Assembly: GCA_021324635.1 (NCBI GenBank)
Contig: JAJPIS010000033.1
Location: 1-44,353, forward strand
Reading direction: 5' to 3'
DNA length: 44,353 bases
DNA from: Gemmatimonadota bacterium
Lineage (GTDB): Bacteria; Gemmatimonadota; Gemmatimonadetes; Gemmatimonadales; Gemmatimonadaceae
Shown: one piece after another, positions 1 through 8,571 of the stretch
Numbering within the stretch: the stretch's first letter is position 1
Layout: every line of letters begins with the position of its first letter
Notes under the pieces: generated by a model
Databases searched by the model: none
The model's input: the letters and a program-made list of their open reading frames with translations, nothing else
What the model was told of the DNA's origin: nothing
Position numbers and translations under genes: made by a program

Positions 1-371
1 ACGATGCGGGTCGCCGCGCCGTGGAAGCGCTCCCAGATCGGGAGCAGCGTCGCGCGATCGAAGAGCAGGCTGTCGACGGACAGGTGCCCGGGCGCCCCGA
101 TCGTCATCACCTGGAGCACCGCCGGCGTGCCGCCATCGTCGGTGAATCGACGCTCGGTCGTCCAGGCGCCGGTGTGCGGCTGCGCCGCACCGCCCAGCGG
201 CACGAGTCGATTGTGCACGACCCCCTCGGCGATGTGCGAGGTCACGAGCGTGGGCAGCATCGACGTCTGCGCGACCGACGCGGTCGGCAGCAGGGCGGCG
301 CCGGCGGCGGCAGCCAGCGACAGGCGGACGGCGCGCAGCAGGGTGGACGGCCGCGCGCGACGACTACTCAC
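1..371 (-). CDS. Exported protein of unknown function (5' part only)
   Basis: A minus-strand reading frame starts with GTG at 371 and runs off the left edge of the window, so only about 123 N-terminal residues are visible. The start lies inside the end of the gamma-glutamyltranspeptidase gene (8-nt overlap), which suggests translational coupling. Residues 1-35 form a Sec-type signal peptide: several arginines, a hydrophobic Leu/Ala stretch and a likely cleavage site after SVA. The visible mature part (LVPLGG, TTERRFTDDGG, DSLLFDRATLLPIWERF) reads like the repeating beta hairpins of DUF3108-like or lipoprotein-sorting-like periplasmic proteins. That is a resemblance, not an identification. Function unknown. 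Confidence 0.7.
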   Translation of the reverse strand, partial: MSSRRARPSTLLRAVRLSLAAAAGAALLPTASVAQTSMLPTLVTSHIAEGVVHNRLVPLGGAAQPHTGAWTTERRFTDDGGTPAVLQVMTIGAPGHLSVDSLLFDRATLLPIWERFHGAATRI

Positions 372-2160
372 CCTGGGCTCGGCCGTGCACGCGCGGGTCC
401 GCCATGCCCTGGACGCCGCCGGGCGTGCGCTCGATCGAGGCGCCGATCGCGAGATTGCCGGCCGGCTCGAGGGCGTGGCCCATCGCCCGCAGGGCGGCGA
501 TCACGCTGTCCGGCAGCCCGCCGCGCTCGTACAGCAGGGTATCGGGCAGGTGCTGGTGGTGGATGCGCGGCGCGCTCACGGCGGCGTCGATCGGCAGGCC
601 GTAGTCGACGACGTTGGACATGATCTGAAAGACGGTCGTGATGATGTGGCCGCCGCCGCTCGCCCCGGTCACCAGGAAGGGCGTGCCGTCGTGACCCTGC
701 ACGATCGTCGGTGTCATCGACGACAGCATGCGCTTCCCCGGCGCGATCGCGTTGGCGTCGCCCATCACCAACCCCTCGCTGTTCGGGGTCCCGGGCTGCG
801 CCGTGAAGTCGTCCATCTCGTCGTTGAGCAGGAACCCGGCCCCCGGCACGGTCGAGGCCGACCCGAACCCGGAGTTGATGGTCGTGGTCAGGGCCACGGC
901 GTTCCCATGCCCGTCGACGACGGAGAAATGGGTCGTGTGCTGCCCCTCGGCGGCGAGGCCGGTCGGGAACGAGACGGCCGACGATGGGGTCGCGCTGTCC
1001 GGCCGGATCCCCGCCGCCAGCGAGTCCGCGAACGCCTGCGACAGCAGGTGCTCGGCGGGAATCGCGATCACGTCCGGGTCGCCGAGGAAGTGGTTCCGGA
1101 CCGCGAAGGCACGGCGCATGACTTCGGTGAGGAGATGGATCTCGCCCGCCGAATGCCAGCCCAGAGCGTGCATGTCCCGGCCCGCCAGCATGTGGGCCAT
1201 GAGCGCGATCGTCATCCCGCCCGACGACGGCGGCGGCATCGAGATGATGTGGAACCCGCGGTAGTCGAACGTGATCGGCGTGCGCCACTTGGGACGATAG
1301 GCCGCCAGGTCGGCGAGCGTGATGATCCCGTGACCGCGCCGCATCTCGGCGACGATCGCCCGGGCGGTCGCGCCGCCGTAGAACCCGGACGGACCATGCG
1401 CGGCGATGCGCCGGAGCACGGTCGCGAGCGCCGGGTCACGCCACCGATCCCCGGCGTGAAGCGGGTGGCCGTGCGGCAGGAACAGCGCCGCGCTCGCCGG
1501 GAATCTGGCCAATCGGGCGCTGTCGTAGTGCGTGACGCCGGCGAGATCCGAGTCGACCGTGAAGCCGCTGTCCGCCAGCCGGATCGCCGGCGCCAGGAGC
1601 TCGGCCCACGGCCGCGACCCGAACTTGCGGTGCGCCTCCCAGAGTCCGGCGACCGATCCAGGCACGCCGGCCGCGAGGTCGCCCGTCACCGACCGGTCGT
1701 CGGGCTTCCCGTCGGGCCCGATATACATGTCGCGCGTCGCGGATCGGGGCGCGACCTCGCGGAAGTCGAGCGCCACCGGCGGGCTGCCCGCCATCTGCGC
1801 GACCATGAAGCCGCCCCCGCCGATGTTGCCGGCCGCCGGGAAGACGACCGCCAGGGCGAACGCCGTCGCCACTGCCGCGTCGACGGCGTTCCCGCCCTGT
1901 CGCAGCACCTCGGCGCCAACCTGTGTCGCCAGGGGCGCGTCGGTCGCCACCATGCCGTGCGCCGAGGAGGCCGCGGGCGCATCGAGCGGGTAGCGCCAGC
2001 TCGCCGGCACGGCGTCGCGGTAGGACGGTGGCGCGCTGGCGGCCGCGTTGGCGCTGTGGCCGCCACACCCGGCGGCCAACGGCGCGAGGAGCAGGGAGAG
2101 GGCGGGCAGGGCGCCCGCCGATGCGGGGCGGCAGAGTCGAAGGCGCATGGCGCGGATCAT
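364..2160 (-). CDS. ggt: Gamma-glutamyltranspeptidase, lipoprotein form
   Basis: 598-residue Ntn hydrolase that cleaves gamma-glutamyl bonds of glutathione-like or gamma-glutamyl peptides outside the cytoplasm. The start at 2160 is preceded by GGGGAG with 8-nt spacing; the frame is open further upstream but that part is not conserved. The N-terminus is a lipoprotein signal ending in LAAGC, so the enzyme is probably membrane-anchored. The large subunit has the family block GGNAVDAAVATAFALAVV followed by NIGGGGFM. The autoprocessing site is TTHFSVVD, with the nucleophile Thr near residue 409, matching Thr391 of the E. coli enzyme. The oxyanion region GASGGGHIITTVFQ follows. Length is normal. 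With the M19 dipeptidase and PxpABC in the same window it fits gamma-glutamyl peptide salvage. Confidence 0.93.
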   Translation of the reverse strand: MIRAMRLRLCRPASAGALPALSLLLAPLAAGCGGHSANAAASAPPSYRDAVPASWRYPLDAPAASSAHGMVATDAPLATQVGAEVLRQGGNAVDAAVATAFALAVVFPAAGNIGGGGFMVAQMAGSPPVALDFREVAPRSATRDMYIGPDGKPDDRSVTGDLAAGVPGSVAGLWEAHRKFGSRPWAELLAPAIRLADSGFTVDSDLAGVTHYDSARLARFPASAALFLPHGHPLHAGDRWRDPALATVLRRIAAHGPSGFYGGATARAIVAEMRRGHGIITLADLAAYRPKWRTPITFDYRGFHIISMPPPSSGGMTIALMAHMLAGRDMHALGWHSAGEIHLLTEVMRRAFAVRNHFLGDPDVIAIPAEHLLSQAFADSLAAGIRPDSATPSSAVSFPTGLAAEGQHTTHFSVVDGHGNAVALTTTINSGFGSASTVPGAGFLLNDEMDDFTAQPGTPNSEGLVMGDANAIAPGKRMLSSMTPTIVQGHDGTPFLVTGASGGGHIITTVFQIMSNVVDYGLPIDAAVSAPRIHHQHLPDTLLYERGGLPDSVIAALRAMGHALEPAGNLAIGASIERTPGGVQGMADPRVHGRAQGE

Positions 2161-2334
2161 ATCGCCCGCTCCCCGCGCGCGCCATGCGCGCGGCAATGGC
2201 CGGCGAGCAATGTTGCCCCGCGTCAACCGGCATTCATGCCGTCCGCTGCTCCATTTCGCACCAACGACCGGCCCGGCATTCATGCACCCGCGACTCGCAT
2301 GAGCGTGGATGTCTAGCCCGGCATGTCACGCGGC

Positions 2335-2790
2335 CCGCGTCCCGCGTCCACCAGAGAACGGGTTTCTTGGATGGTGCCAGGGACAATCGCTTCGCGATTG
2401 TCCCTGGCACCGGGAACGGCAACGGCGGGGTGGGATGACGGTATCGTGGCGGGGCGTGGTGCGTGGGCATCCGCATGGGCCATTGCCCCTGCCGCCGGGA
2501 ACAGCAACGGCGGGGCGGGATGACGGCGCCGTCGTGCGCGTCGGCACCGGCCCGTCAACGACGGGGGTGTCACAATGGTGGCGCATCGGAACGGCAAGGA
2601 CGGGGGTGGCACCGTGGTGGCGCATCGGAACGGCAACGACGGGGTGGCACCGTGGTGGCGCATCGGAACGGCAACGACGGGGTGGCACCGTGGTGGCGCA
2701 TCGTAGGGGCGGCATTCATGCCGCCCGCGATTTGCATCCCACGCGGCTGTCCGGCCCGGCATTTCGCGCGATCCCGCGTCCCTCGCATCC
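2335..2790 (-). repeat. Dispersed hairpin element, copy 1 (inverted, expanded)
   Basis: Read on the minus strand this copy has the same order as those near 25.7, 34.1 and 44.2 kb: hairpin module A (2703-2727), a variable spacer rich in CGTCGTTGCCGTTCC-like words, palindrome B (2373-2411), then tail C (2335-2372, ending in GGGACGCGG). Palindrome B has two perfectly complementary 18-nt arms (GGTGCCAGGGACAATCGC and its complement) around TTC. The spacer is much longer than in other copies because of a 38-bp tandem repeat. The outer boundary near 2790 is approximate. It lies between two minus-strand genes. Confidence 0.8.
2577..2703. repeat. 38-bp tandem repeat inside element copy 1
   Basis: Three near-identical units begin at 2577 (39 bp), 2616 and 2654 (38 bp each) with a partial fourth at 2692. 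Each starts GGTGGCGCATCGGAACGGCA and ends in a GGCACC word. The units differ at only a few positions, which suggests recent expansion by slippage or unequal exchange. Confidence 0.9.
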
Positions 2791-2878
2791 GGTACCGATG
2801 CCGGCCGGCGTGGACGGCGCCCGCGTGTGGCCTCGGTCATCGGAACAACAACGACGGAGGTGGAATCGTCGCCCTACA

Positions 2879-3685
2879 TCATCGTGGGGAGCCGGTCAGC
2901 TCGCCCAGCTTCCGCAGCCGAACCCGCGAATCGTTCGCGATGTCCTGCTGTAGCCAGCCGAGGTGCCCCGCCCCGTAGATCACGAGGATCCGGTCGCTCG
3001 GCGAGTCGATGAGCGCCGTGATGTTGTGGTAGATGCGGATGTTCCGCTGATACCAGAGGGCCACGAGGTCGGAACCGGCGTAGTCGCCCGGATCGCCGTA
3101 CGGCACGAACGCGAAATACATGGCCACGTCCTGCGCGACGCGGGAATCGGCGTTCATGTACTCCAGCATTTCGAGCACCGTGTGCGAGGCCAGGAAGTCG
3201 CCCTCCGCTTTCACCCGCGCGCCGGTGCCCGCCTCCATCGCCTCCAACTGCTGCCCACGGCCATTGCCCTTTGCCCAGTTGATCACCCGCTCGAACGGGT
3301 AGTCGCCACTCTCATCGACCGCGTACACGGCCCGATGCCCGAGCAGTTTCGCGAGCCGGAACCCGATCTGATCGACCTCGTTCGTCGAGAGCGTGTACGT
3401 GCCAGCCAGGTAGTCGGCGTAGCGTTGGCCGACCTGCTTGCTATCGACCGGAGCCTCGACCGCGATCTTGGTCGGGTGAAACCGCGTCAGCACGTCCATG
3501 AGCTGCGCGATCTCCTGCTGCCGCTTGGGCGCGAGAACATCGTCGGCGTGCATGTTGTGAACATCGCGGCCCGGGTTCGCCATGTGATACGTCCCGAGGA
3601 CGAGGATCTCCGGACGTACCTCGGATTGAGCCTGAGCGTGCGTCGGCAGCGCCAGGACGACCAGCAGTGCGAACAGCGTCCTCAC
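2879..3685 (-). CDS. Exported Tiki/TraB/GumN-like protein (DUF5694 type)
   Basis: 268 residues. The GTG start at 3685 is preceded by GAGGGA at good spacing, and the first 20 residues form a clean Sec signal peptide ending AQAQ. The mature protein carries scattered motifs of the TraB/PrgY/GumN/EreA superfamily: GTYH near the N-terminus, a conserved Glu in AVEAP, and YGAGHLGWL near the C-terminus. These GxxH and Glu motifs are thought to build a metal-dependent hydrolase-like site. The overall pattern (DVHNMHADDVL, KRQQEIAQL, YGDPGDYAG) is what I know from DUF5694 proteins. The substrate is unknown. Four 11-bp direct repeats lie upstream. Confidence 0.75.
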   Translation of the reverse strand: MRTLFALLVVLALPTHAQAQSEVRPEILVLGTYHMANPGRDVHNMHADDVLAPKRQQEIAQLMDVLTRFHPTKIAVEAPVDSKQVGQRYADYLAGTYTLSTNEVDQIGFRLAKLLGHRAVYAVDESGDYPFERVINWAKGNGRGQQLEAMEAGTGARVKAEGDFLASHTVLEMLEYMNADSRVAQDVAMYFAFVPYGDPGDYAGSDLVALWYQRNIRIYHNITALIDSPSDRILVIYGAGHLGWLQQDIANDSRVRLRKLGELTGSPR

Positions 3686-3818
3686 GTATCCCTCGCGTCG
3701 TGATGGTGAGTGGTTGGGGGCGGCCCCTGGCCGCGCCCCGCCGTCGGCGCCTCTGCGCCGCGGTGCCCACCGGGGTCAGACACGCGGGCGGCCGCAATCG
3801 TTTGTGTGACCCGTGGCG

Positions 3819-3862
3819 CACCGGTGTTGCACCGGTGTTGCACCGGTGTTGCACCCGCGTTG
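3819..3862. repeat. 11-bp direct repeats with CACCGGTG palindromes
   Basis: Units of CACCGGTGTTG occur at 3819, 3830 and 3841, with a degenerate fourth at 3852 (CACCCGCGTTG). Further CCGGTG words follow up to about 3897. Each unit contains the self-complementary octamer CACCGGTG, so identical sites face the same side of the helix. The block lies upstream of the minus-strand gene starting at 3685. Confidence 0.85.
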
Positions 3863-3915
3863 GACCGTTGCGTGGACCGGTGCGTGAACCGGTGTGTGGG
3901 GCGACGGAGCGTCGA

Positions 3916-4164
3916 TCAGCGGCCGATCGCGCCGAGCCGGTGCCAGATGTAGGCCCACTCCACGACGGAGATCACGACCACCACGGCGATGATGAGCGCC
4001 AGCGCGACCCACACCGCGCGCTGCGCGCGACGCGCGCGGGCCAGGGCCTCCGTCTGACGCCGCACTCCCTCCGCCTGCCGCTCCAATGCCAGCGCCGAGT
4101 TCTGAACTTGTTGCCGCTGTAGGTCTCGGATCTCCTCGAGCAGCGGGATCACTCGATCGTCCAT
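3916..4164 (-). CDS. Small membrane protein with N-terminal coiled coil
   Basis: 82 residues. The ATG at 4164 follows GGAGGT with 8-nt spacing, a strong ribosome binding site that fixes the start. Residues 1-50 are a charged Glu/Arg/Gln-rich helix with heptad character (LLEEIRDLQRQQ, ALALERQAEGVRRQTEALARA). One transmembrane helix follows (VWVALALIIAVVVVISVVEW) and then a short tail. The shape is that of a bitopic membrane protein that could oligomerise through its coiled coil. It is divergent from padR with 155 bp between starts. I do not recognise a family and assign no function. Confidence 0.75.
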   Translation of the reverse strand: MDDRVIPLLEEIRDLQRQQVQNSALALERQAEGVRRQTEALARARRAQRAVWVALALIIAVVVVISVVEWAYIWHRLGAIGR

Positions 4165-4283
4165 CGGGGCGCTACCTCCAGGTGGTCGTCTGGGGGAACT
4201 GTTCTCCCGTCCTGTTCGACCGTCACCGGGCCCGGCCACGCCACGTGCGTGACTCCTCCGGGTTCCGCTTCTCGCTCTTCCCC

Positions 4284-4313
4284 TTGCGTGGCGATGGGTA
4301 GATGCAGTATGAT
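4284..4313 (+). promoter_or_regulatory. Promoter of padR; predicted leaderless transcript
   Basis: TTGCGT at 4284-4289, an 18-nt spacer, and TATGAT at 4308-4313. The ATG at 4320 lies exactly six bases after the -10 box, so the transcript should begin at or next to the start codon. No Shine-Dalgarno sequence is present. Confidence 0.75.
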
Positions 4314-4319
4314 GGAACC

Positions 4320-4667
4320 ATGGACGAGCTGGGCGTCAGTCTCACCCGCGGTACGCTCGACCTGCTCATCCTCAAGGCGTTGTCCTGGGGGCCGCGACAT
4401 GGGTACGCCGTCGCCGAGTGGATCGAGCGGGCGACCGGACAGGCGCTCCTGGTCGGAGAGGGGACGCTCTATCCCGCGCTTCACCGGCTGGAGCGCCACC
4501 GGCTCGTGTCGTCCGAGTGGGGACTCTCCGAGTCCAACCGTCACGCCAAGTTCTATCGGTTGAGCGCCGCGGGACGGCAGCGGCTCCTGACCGGGACATC
4601 GGCCTGGCAGCGCTTCGTCGGGGCGGCCGACCGGGCCCTCCGCGCGACGGCCCCGCTCCCGAGCTGA
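4320..4667 (+). CDS. PadR family transcriptional regulator
   Basis: 115-residue winged-helix repressor of the short PadR class. The signature TRGTLDLLILKALSWGPRHG is followed by the recognition helix region and the beta wing (GEGTLYPALHRLE, FYRLSAAGRQRL). The start at 4320 fits the usual 5-8 residues ahead of GTLDLL and lies six bases behind a good -10 box; an in-frame ATG at 4302 would fall upstream of that box. The stop codon shares one base with the start of the permease gene (TGATG), so both are translated together. In Acidobacteria and Gemmatimonadota this pairing is common and the PadR protein probably controls the permease. The ligand is unknown. Confidence 0.92.
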   Translation: MDELGVSLTRGTLDLLILKALSWGPRHGYAVAEWIERATGQALLVGEGTLYPALHRLERHRLVSSEWGLSESNRHAKFYRLSAAGRQRLLTGTSAWQRFVGAADRALRATAPLPS

Positions 4668-7363
4668 TGCGCCGGCCTTTCCGGCTCGGTCGACCCGAGC
4701 GCGACGTGGACGATGAGTTGGCGTTCCACATCGCCGAGCGCGAGCGGGCGCTGATCGCTGCCGGGGAAGAGCCAGGCCGCGCCCGCTCGCGGGCGCTCGA
4801 GCGGTTCGGCGATCTGTCGCGCGTCCGGGCCGAATGTCTCACGATCGACCGGGATCGGGACCGGGCCCGGCGCTGGGGGGCGGTCGCCGGCAGCCTGCGC
4901 CAGGACGCGGGCTATGGCCTGCGCCGCCTGCGCCGGCAGCCGGGCTTCACGCTCATCGTCCTGCTGATCATCGCCATCGGCATCGGGACCAACACGGCGA
5001 TCTTCAGCCTGATCGACGCGCTCTTGCTGCGGCCGCTCCCGGTGCCGCATCCGGAGCAGCTCGTCGCCGTCGGCGATCCACGACAGACGGCCAGCCTCTC
5101 CCTCGGGCTGCCGCAGGCATCGCTCCTGTCGTATCCCGTCTTCGCGGACCTCCGCGACCAGACGCGCACGCTGCGCGGCGTCTACGCGTCGGGCTACGCG
5201 CAGCGACTCGATGTGGTACGCGGGCGCGGCGGCGACGTCACGCACCCCCGCGGCCGATTCGTCTCGGGGAGCTTCTTCACCGTGCTCGGCGTGCCGGCGT
5301 TCGTCGGCCGCACCTTCACCGCCGCCGAGGATCGGACGCCGGGCGGCGACCCGGTCGTCGTCCTGAGCTACGGGTACTGGGCGCGCGCGTTCGCCGCCGA
5401 CCGTGGCGTCATCGGTGGCACCCTCTCGGTCAACGGCGTCCCGCTCACGATCGTCGGCGTTGCCCCCCCGGACTTCGCCGGGGATGTCATCGGGCAAGCG
5501 AGCGACCTGTGGATCCCGGTCATGATGCAGCCGTCGCTCATGCCGCACACGCCATGGCTGAGCGACCGGTCGGTGAGCTGGCTCCTGGTGATGGGGCGCC
5601 TCGCGCCCGGCGTGTCGCTCGCCGCCGCGCGGACCGAGCTCACCGCGCTCGTGGCGCGCTCGCTGCTCGAGCACGCGACGGCGACCGACCACGACGCGAT
5701 CGAGCATATGCTCCGCGCGCACGCGACGCCGGTCGGCTCCGGCGCCCGCGGCTTTTCGTACTACCGCGACGCGTACCGGACGGCGCTGCTCACGCTCATG
5801 GCGGCCGTCGGGCTCGTGCTGCTGGTCGTCTGCGCCAACGTCGCCAATCTGCTGCTCGCCCGCGCCGTCGCCCAGGTCCGCGAGATCAGTGTCCGGATGG
5901 CGATCGGCGCCGGACGGTGGCGCCTCGTCCAGCTGGCGCTGACGGAGAGCCTCCTGCTCGCGGTCGGCGGGGCGGCGCTCGGCCTCGCCGTCGCCGTCCT
6001 GGGTAGCCGCGCGCTGCTGCGCATGGGGACCGGCGTGACTCTCGCCGCAGGGCTCGACGGCCGCGTCCTCGCCTTCACCGCCGCCCTCTCCCTCGGCACG
6101 GCGATCCTCGTTGGAACGTTGCCCGCGTTCCGCGGCACGCGCCTCGCCCTGGCCACCGCCCTGCGCACGCAGGGGCGAAGCGTCAGTGGACCGTCGTTGG
6201 TCTTGGGCCGCTACCTCGTCGTCGCGCAGGTGGCGCTCTCGATGACGCTGGTCGTCGGCGCTGGCATGCTCGCCCGGAGCACGATCCACCTCGCCCACGC
6301 CGATGTCGGCGTCGCGCGCGACAACCTTCTCATCGCGACCATCGACGCACAGCGCGCGGGGTACACGGGGCCCCGGCTCCTCGCGCTCATGCGCGACCTC
6401 ACCGGGCGCGCGCTGGCGGTACCCGGCGTCGCGGCCGCGACACTCTCCGAGGACGGTCTGTTCAACGGACGGTACGCGGGCACGACGGTACAGATCGGCG
6501 GGTTCTCGGCGCGCGCCGACTCGGACACCACGGTGGCGGAGGACGCCGTGGGGCCCGGGTACTTCCACGCCGTCGGGGCGCACATCCTGCGCGGCCGCGA
6601 CATCGACGCGCACGACAACGAGACGGCGCCCAGGGTCGCGGTCGTGAACGCATCCTTCGCCCACTTCTTCTTCCCCCGTGGGGACGCGCTGGGCCAGCAT
6701 GTGCTGGCCGACAGCGCCACGTGGGAGATCGTGGGCATCGTGGCCGACATCCGGCAGAACGGCATCCGGGACGCGCCCGCGCGGCGCCTCTACGTGCCGA
6801 TCTTTCAGGCGACCGAGGGCGTGTCCGAGTTCCGGGTCGTGGTCCGGGCCGAAGGGGATCCGGCGCGTCTCACCGCGGCCGTGCAGGGGGCGTTGTCCGC
6901 GCCCGATCCGAGCGTCGCCGTGCTCGACGTGGAGCCGCTCGACTCGCTCATCGGCAGCACGATCCAGGGCGACCGGTTGGTGGCCACGATGGTCTCGCTG
7001 TTCGGCGTGCTCGCCCTCGTCCTCGCCGCGCTCGGGCTGTACGGCGTCACGGCGTATACGACGGTGCGTCGCACCGCCGAGTTCGGGCTCCGCCTGGCGT
7101 TGGGCGCCGCACCCGCCGCGGTCGCCCGGATGGTGCTCCGCGAGGCGGCCCTGCTGACCGGCCTGGGGATCGCGATCGGCCTGACCGTGGCCCTCGCCGC
7201 CGCCCACCTGGTCGAGGCGCAGCTCTACGGGATCGGTCTCTTCGACCCACCGTCGGTCGGGCTCGCCATCGTCGTGCTGGGCCTGAGCGGGACGCTCGCG
7301 GCCTGCCTCCCGGCGAGCCGCGCGATGCGGATCGCGCCGCTCGACGCGATCCACACCGAGTGA
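4667..7363 (+). CDS. ADOP-type ABC transporter permease (MacB/FtsX duplicated)
   Basis: 898 residues. The family has an N-terminal soluble prefix (here ERDVDDELAFHIAERE, ERFGDLSRVRAEC) followed by two MacB_PCD plus FtsX units. The first membrane helix begins at LRRQPGFTLIVLLIIAIGIG, then TNTAIFSLIDALLLRPLP, the classic MacB-like entry. A cluster of helices lies mid-protein (LMAAVGLVLLVVCANVANLLLARA, SVRMAIGAGRWRLVQ), and the second half repeats the pattern (MVSLFGVLALVLAALGLYGV, LRLALGAAP), ending LDAIHTE. No ATPase gene is adjacent, as usual for these orphan permeases. Substrate unknown; efflux or envelope roles are guesses. The start codon overlaps the padR stop by one base. Confidence 0.93.
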   Translation: MRRPFRLGRPERDVDDELAFHIAERERALIAAGEEPGRARSRALERFGDLSRVRAECLTIDRDRDRARRWGAVAGSLRQDAGYGLRRLRRQPGFTLIVLLIIAIGIGTNTAIFSLIDALLLRPLPVPHPEQLVAVGDPRQTASLSLGLPQASLLSYPVFADLRDQTRTLRGVYASGYAQRLDVVRGRGGDVTHPRGRFVSGSFFTVLGVPAFVGRTFTAAEDRTPGGDPVVVLSYGYWARAFAADRGVIGGTLSVNGVPLTIVGVAPPDFAGDVIGQASDLWIPVMMQPSLMPHTPWLSDRSVSWLLVMGRLAPGVSLAAARTELTALVARSLLEHATATDHDAIEHMLRAHATPVGSGARGFSYYRDAYRTALLTLMAAVGLVLLVVCANVANLLLARAVAQVREISVRMAIGAGRWRLVQLALTESLLLAVGGAALGLAVAVLGSRALLRMGTGVTLAAGLDGRVLAFTAALSLGTAILVGTLPAFRGTRLALATALRTQGRSVSGPSLVLGRYLVVAQVALSMTLVVGAGMLARSTIHLAHADVGVARDNLLIATIDAQRAGYTGPRLLALMRDLTGRALAVPGVAAATLSEDGLFNGRYAGTTVQIGGFSARADSDTTVAEDAVGPGYFHAVGAHILRGRDIDAHDNETAPRVAVVNASFAHFFFPRGDALGQHVLADSATWEIVGIVADIRQNGIRDAPARRLYVPIFQATEGVSEFRVVVRAEGDPARLTAAVQGALSAPDPSVAVLDVEPLDSLIGSTIQGDRLVATMVSLFGVLALVLAALGLYGVTAYTTVRRTAEFGLRLALGAAPAAVARMVLREAALLTGLGIAIGLTVALAAAHLVEAQLYGIGLFDPPSVGLAIVVLGLSGTLAACLPASRAMRIAPLDAIHTE

Positions 7364-7375
7364 GACCGCGGCGCG

Positions 7376-7391
7376 CGCCCGAACCCGGGCG
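7376..7391 (+). terminator. Hairpin after the permease gene
   Basis: CGCCCG and CGGGCG pair over a four-base loop (AACC) twelve bases after the permease stop. No T-tract follows, so factor-dependent or simple 3'-end protection is more likely than intrinsic termination. The rest of 7392-7611 is GC-rich with further inverted repeats around 7560-7610 and no gene. Confidence 0.4.
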
Positions 7392-7611
7392 GCGCTGGTC
7401 TGCGCTGAACGCAGGGAGCGGCCAGGTGGCGGCGTGATCCATGGGTACCAAGTTATGAGCACCAATGGAAGGGCCGGCGTGCCCGGGCCCGACCGGCGAA
7501 GACCGCCCCCGGCGGGGGTAACCGCTGATGGTGGAGCGAGCGGTGTACGGGGCGGCCGCCGTACCCGGGGCGGCGAGTCCGGCCGCCGGCGCCGGGGCGG
7601 CGCCGGCGCCA

Positions 7612-8571
7612 TTACGCGCGCGACAGGCCGGCCCGGTAGCGCTCGCGGGCGCGGTGCCCGGCGCGGGCGGCTTCGATCGCCTCCTCGGGCGTCACCGGGT
7701 GAAAGGTGATGATGTCGTGGCTACGCAGTTGGGCGAGCCCGTCGAGATCGTCCCCGATGACGGTGGCGATCCTGGGGTACCCGCCCGTGGTCGGGTGGTC
7801 CGCGAGGAGGATCGTCGCGGCGCCGTCGCCGCTGACCTGGACCGATCCCCGGACGATCGCCTCGGACGGCATGTCGATCGGTCCGCGCACGCGGAGGGCC
7901 GGGCCGCGCAGCCGGACGCCCATGCGGTCGTACGCGTCGGTGAGCGCGAACGGCGCCGAGAGGAACGTGTTCACGGTCGCGGGAGAGAAGAAGCGCTCCT
8001 GCGGGCCGAGCACGACTCGGATCGCACACCTGGGACGGGCGAACGCAGGGCAGGGGATCGGCCCGTCGCGCTCGGCGCGAAGCTCGGCATCCTCGACCTG
8101 CACCCGCTGGCCGGCGGAGAGCGCACCCCCGCCGAGCCCCGAGGGGGCGTGCGTCGCCGCGCTCCCGAGCCACCGCGGCGCGGCCAACCGGCCGGCGACG
8201 GTGACATAGGTCCAGCTCCCCCACACACCGGGCCGGATCGCCAGCCGCATCCCGGCTCGCAGGCTGGTGACGCGCCAGCGGTGAGCGTCACCCGCGCCGT
8301 CGTCCCGGCTCACGTGAAAGCCGCCGCCGGCGACCGCGACCGTCACCGCACCCTCGCGGCACTCGAGGGTCAGCCCGCCGGCCGCGACCTCGATCGCCGG
8401 GTCGCCGGGTGCGTTCCCGAGGGCGGCGTGGGCGATCGCGAACGCGGTCCGGTCCATCGGGCCCGAGGCAGGCACGCCGAAGCGCGCGAGACCGGCCCGG
8501 CCGGCATCCTGAACCGACGTGTGCGGGCCCGCCTGAAGAATCTCCAACGTGGCCCGCCCCCCGCCCATCAT
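7612..8571 (-). CDS. pxpC: 5-oxoprolinase subunit C (biotin-dependent carboxyltransferase-like)
   Basis: 319 residues, KipA/YbgK family. PxpC acts with PxpA and PxpB to open 5-oxoproline (pyroglutamate) to glutamate using ATP. Recognisable blocks: LEILQAGPHTSVQDAGRAG at the N-terminus, GVPASGPMDRTAFAIAHAALGN, VVLGPQERFF mid-protein, YDRMGVRLRGP, and ILLADHPTTGGYPRIATVIG near the C-terminus. The ATG at 8571 overlaps the stop of pxpB in an ATGA junction. It is the last gene of a three-gene operon (pxpA-pxpB-pxpC). No kinase or regulator accompanies it, so a KipI/KipA sporulation role is unlikely. Confidence 0.93.
   Translation of the reverse strand: MMGGGRATLEILQAGPHTSVQDAGRAGLARFGVPASGPMDRTAFAIAHAALGNAPGDPAIEVAAGGLTLECREGAVTVAVAGGGFHVSRDDGAGDAHRWRVTSLRAGMRLAIRPGVWGSWTYVTVAGRLAAPRWLGSAATHAPSGLGGGALSAGQRVQVEDAELRAERDGPIPCPAFARPRCAIRVVLGPQERFFSPATVNTFLSAPFALTDAYDRMGVRLRGPALRVRGPIDMPSEAIVRGSVQVSGDGAATILLADHPTTGGYPRIATVIGDDLDGLAQLRSHDIITFHPVTPEEAIEAARAGHRARERYRAGLSRA

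Larger units (their letters stand above)
2161..2878. other. 718-bp gene-free interval filled by repeats
   Basis: No believable gene is present; the short frames here are repeat translations in all phases. The stretch holds two degenerate copies of a GGCATTCATGCC-type palindrome (about 2228-2300), then copy 1 of the dispersed hairpin element in inverted orientation (from 2335), including a perfect 39-bp palindrome (2373-2411), a 38-bp tandem repeat (2577-2703) and the 24-bp hairpin module (2703-2727). The remainder up to 2878 is a degenerate continuation without clear structure. Confidence 0.8.

Noticed and set aside
4-2316. 770-codon plus-strand frame over the transpeptidase gene
   Set aside because: It is the antisense shadow of ggt and the partial exported gene; composition is Arg-rich and no domain is recognisable.
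2577-2703. CRISPR-like direct repeats
   Set aside because: Units are contiguous without unique spacers, and no cas genes are present; it is a plain tandem repeat within a dispersed element.
4553-7612. Open frame of about 1,000 codons antisense to the permease gene
   Set aside because: High GC content makes stop codons rare in the opposite frame; the translation is Arg/Gly/Ala-rich without family motifs, while the plus strand encodes a complete ADOP permease.
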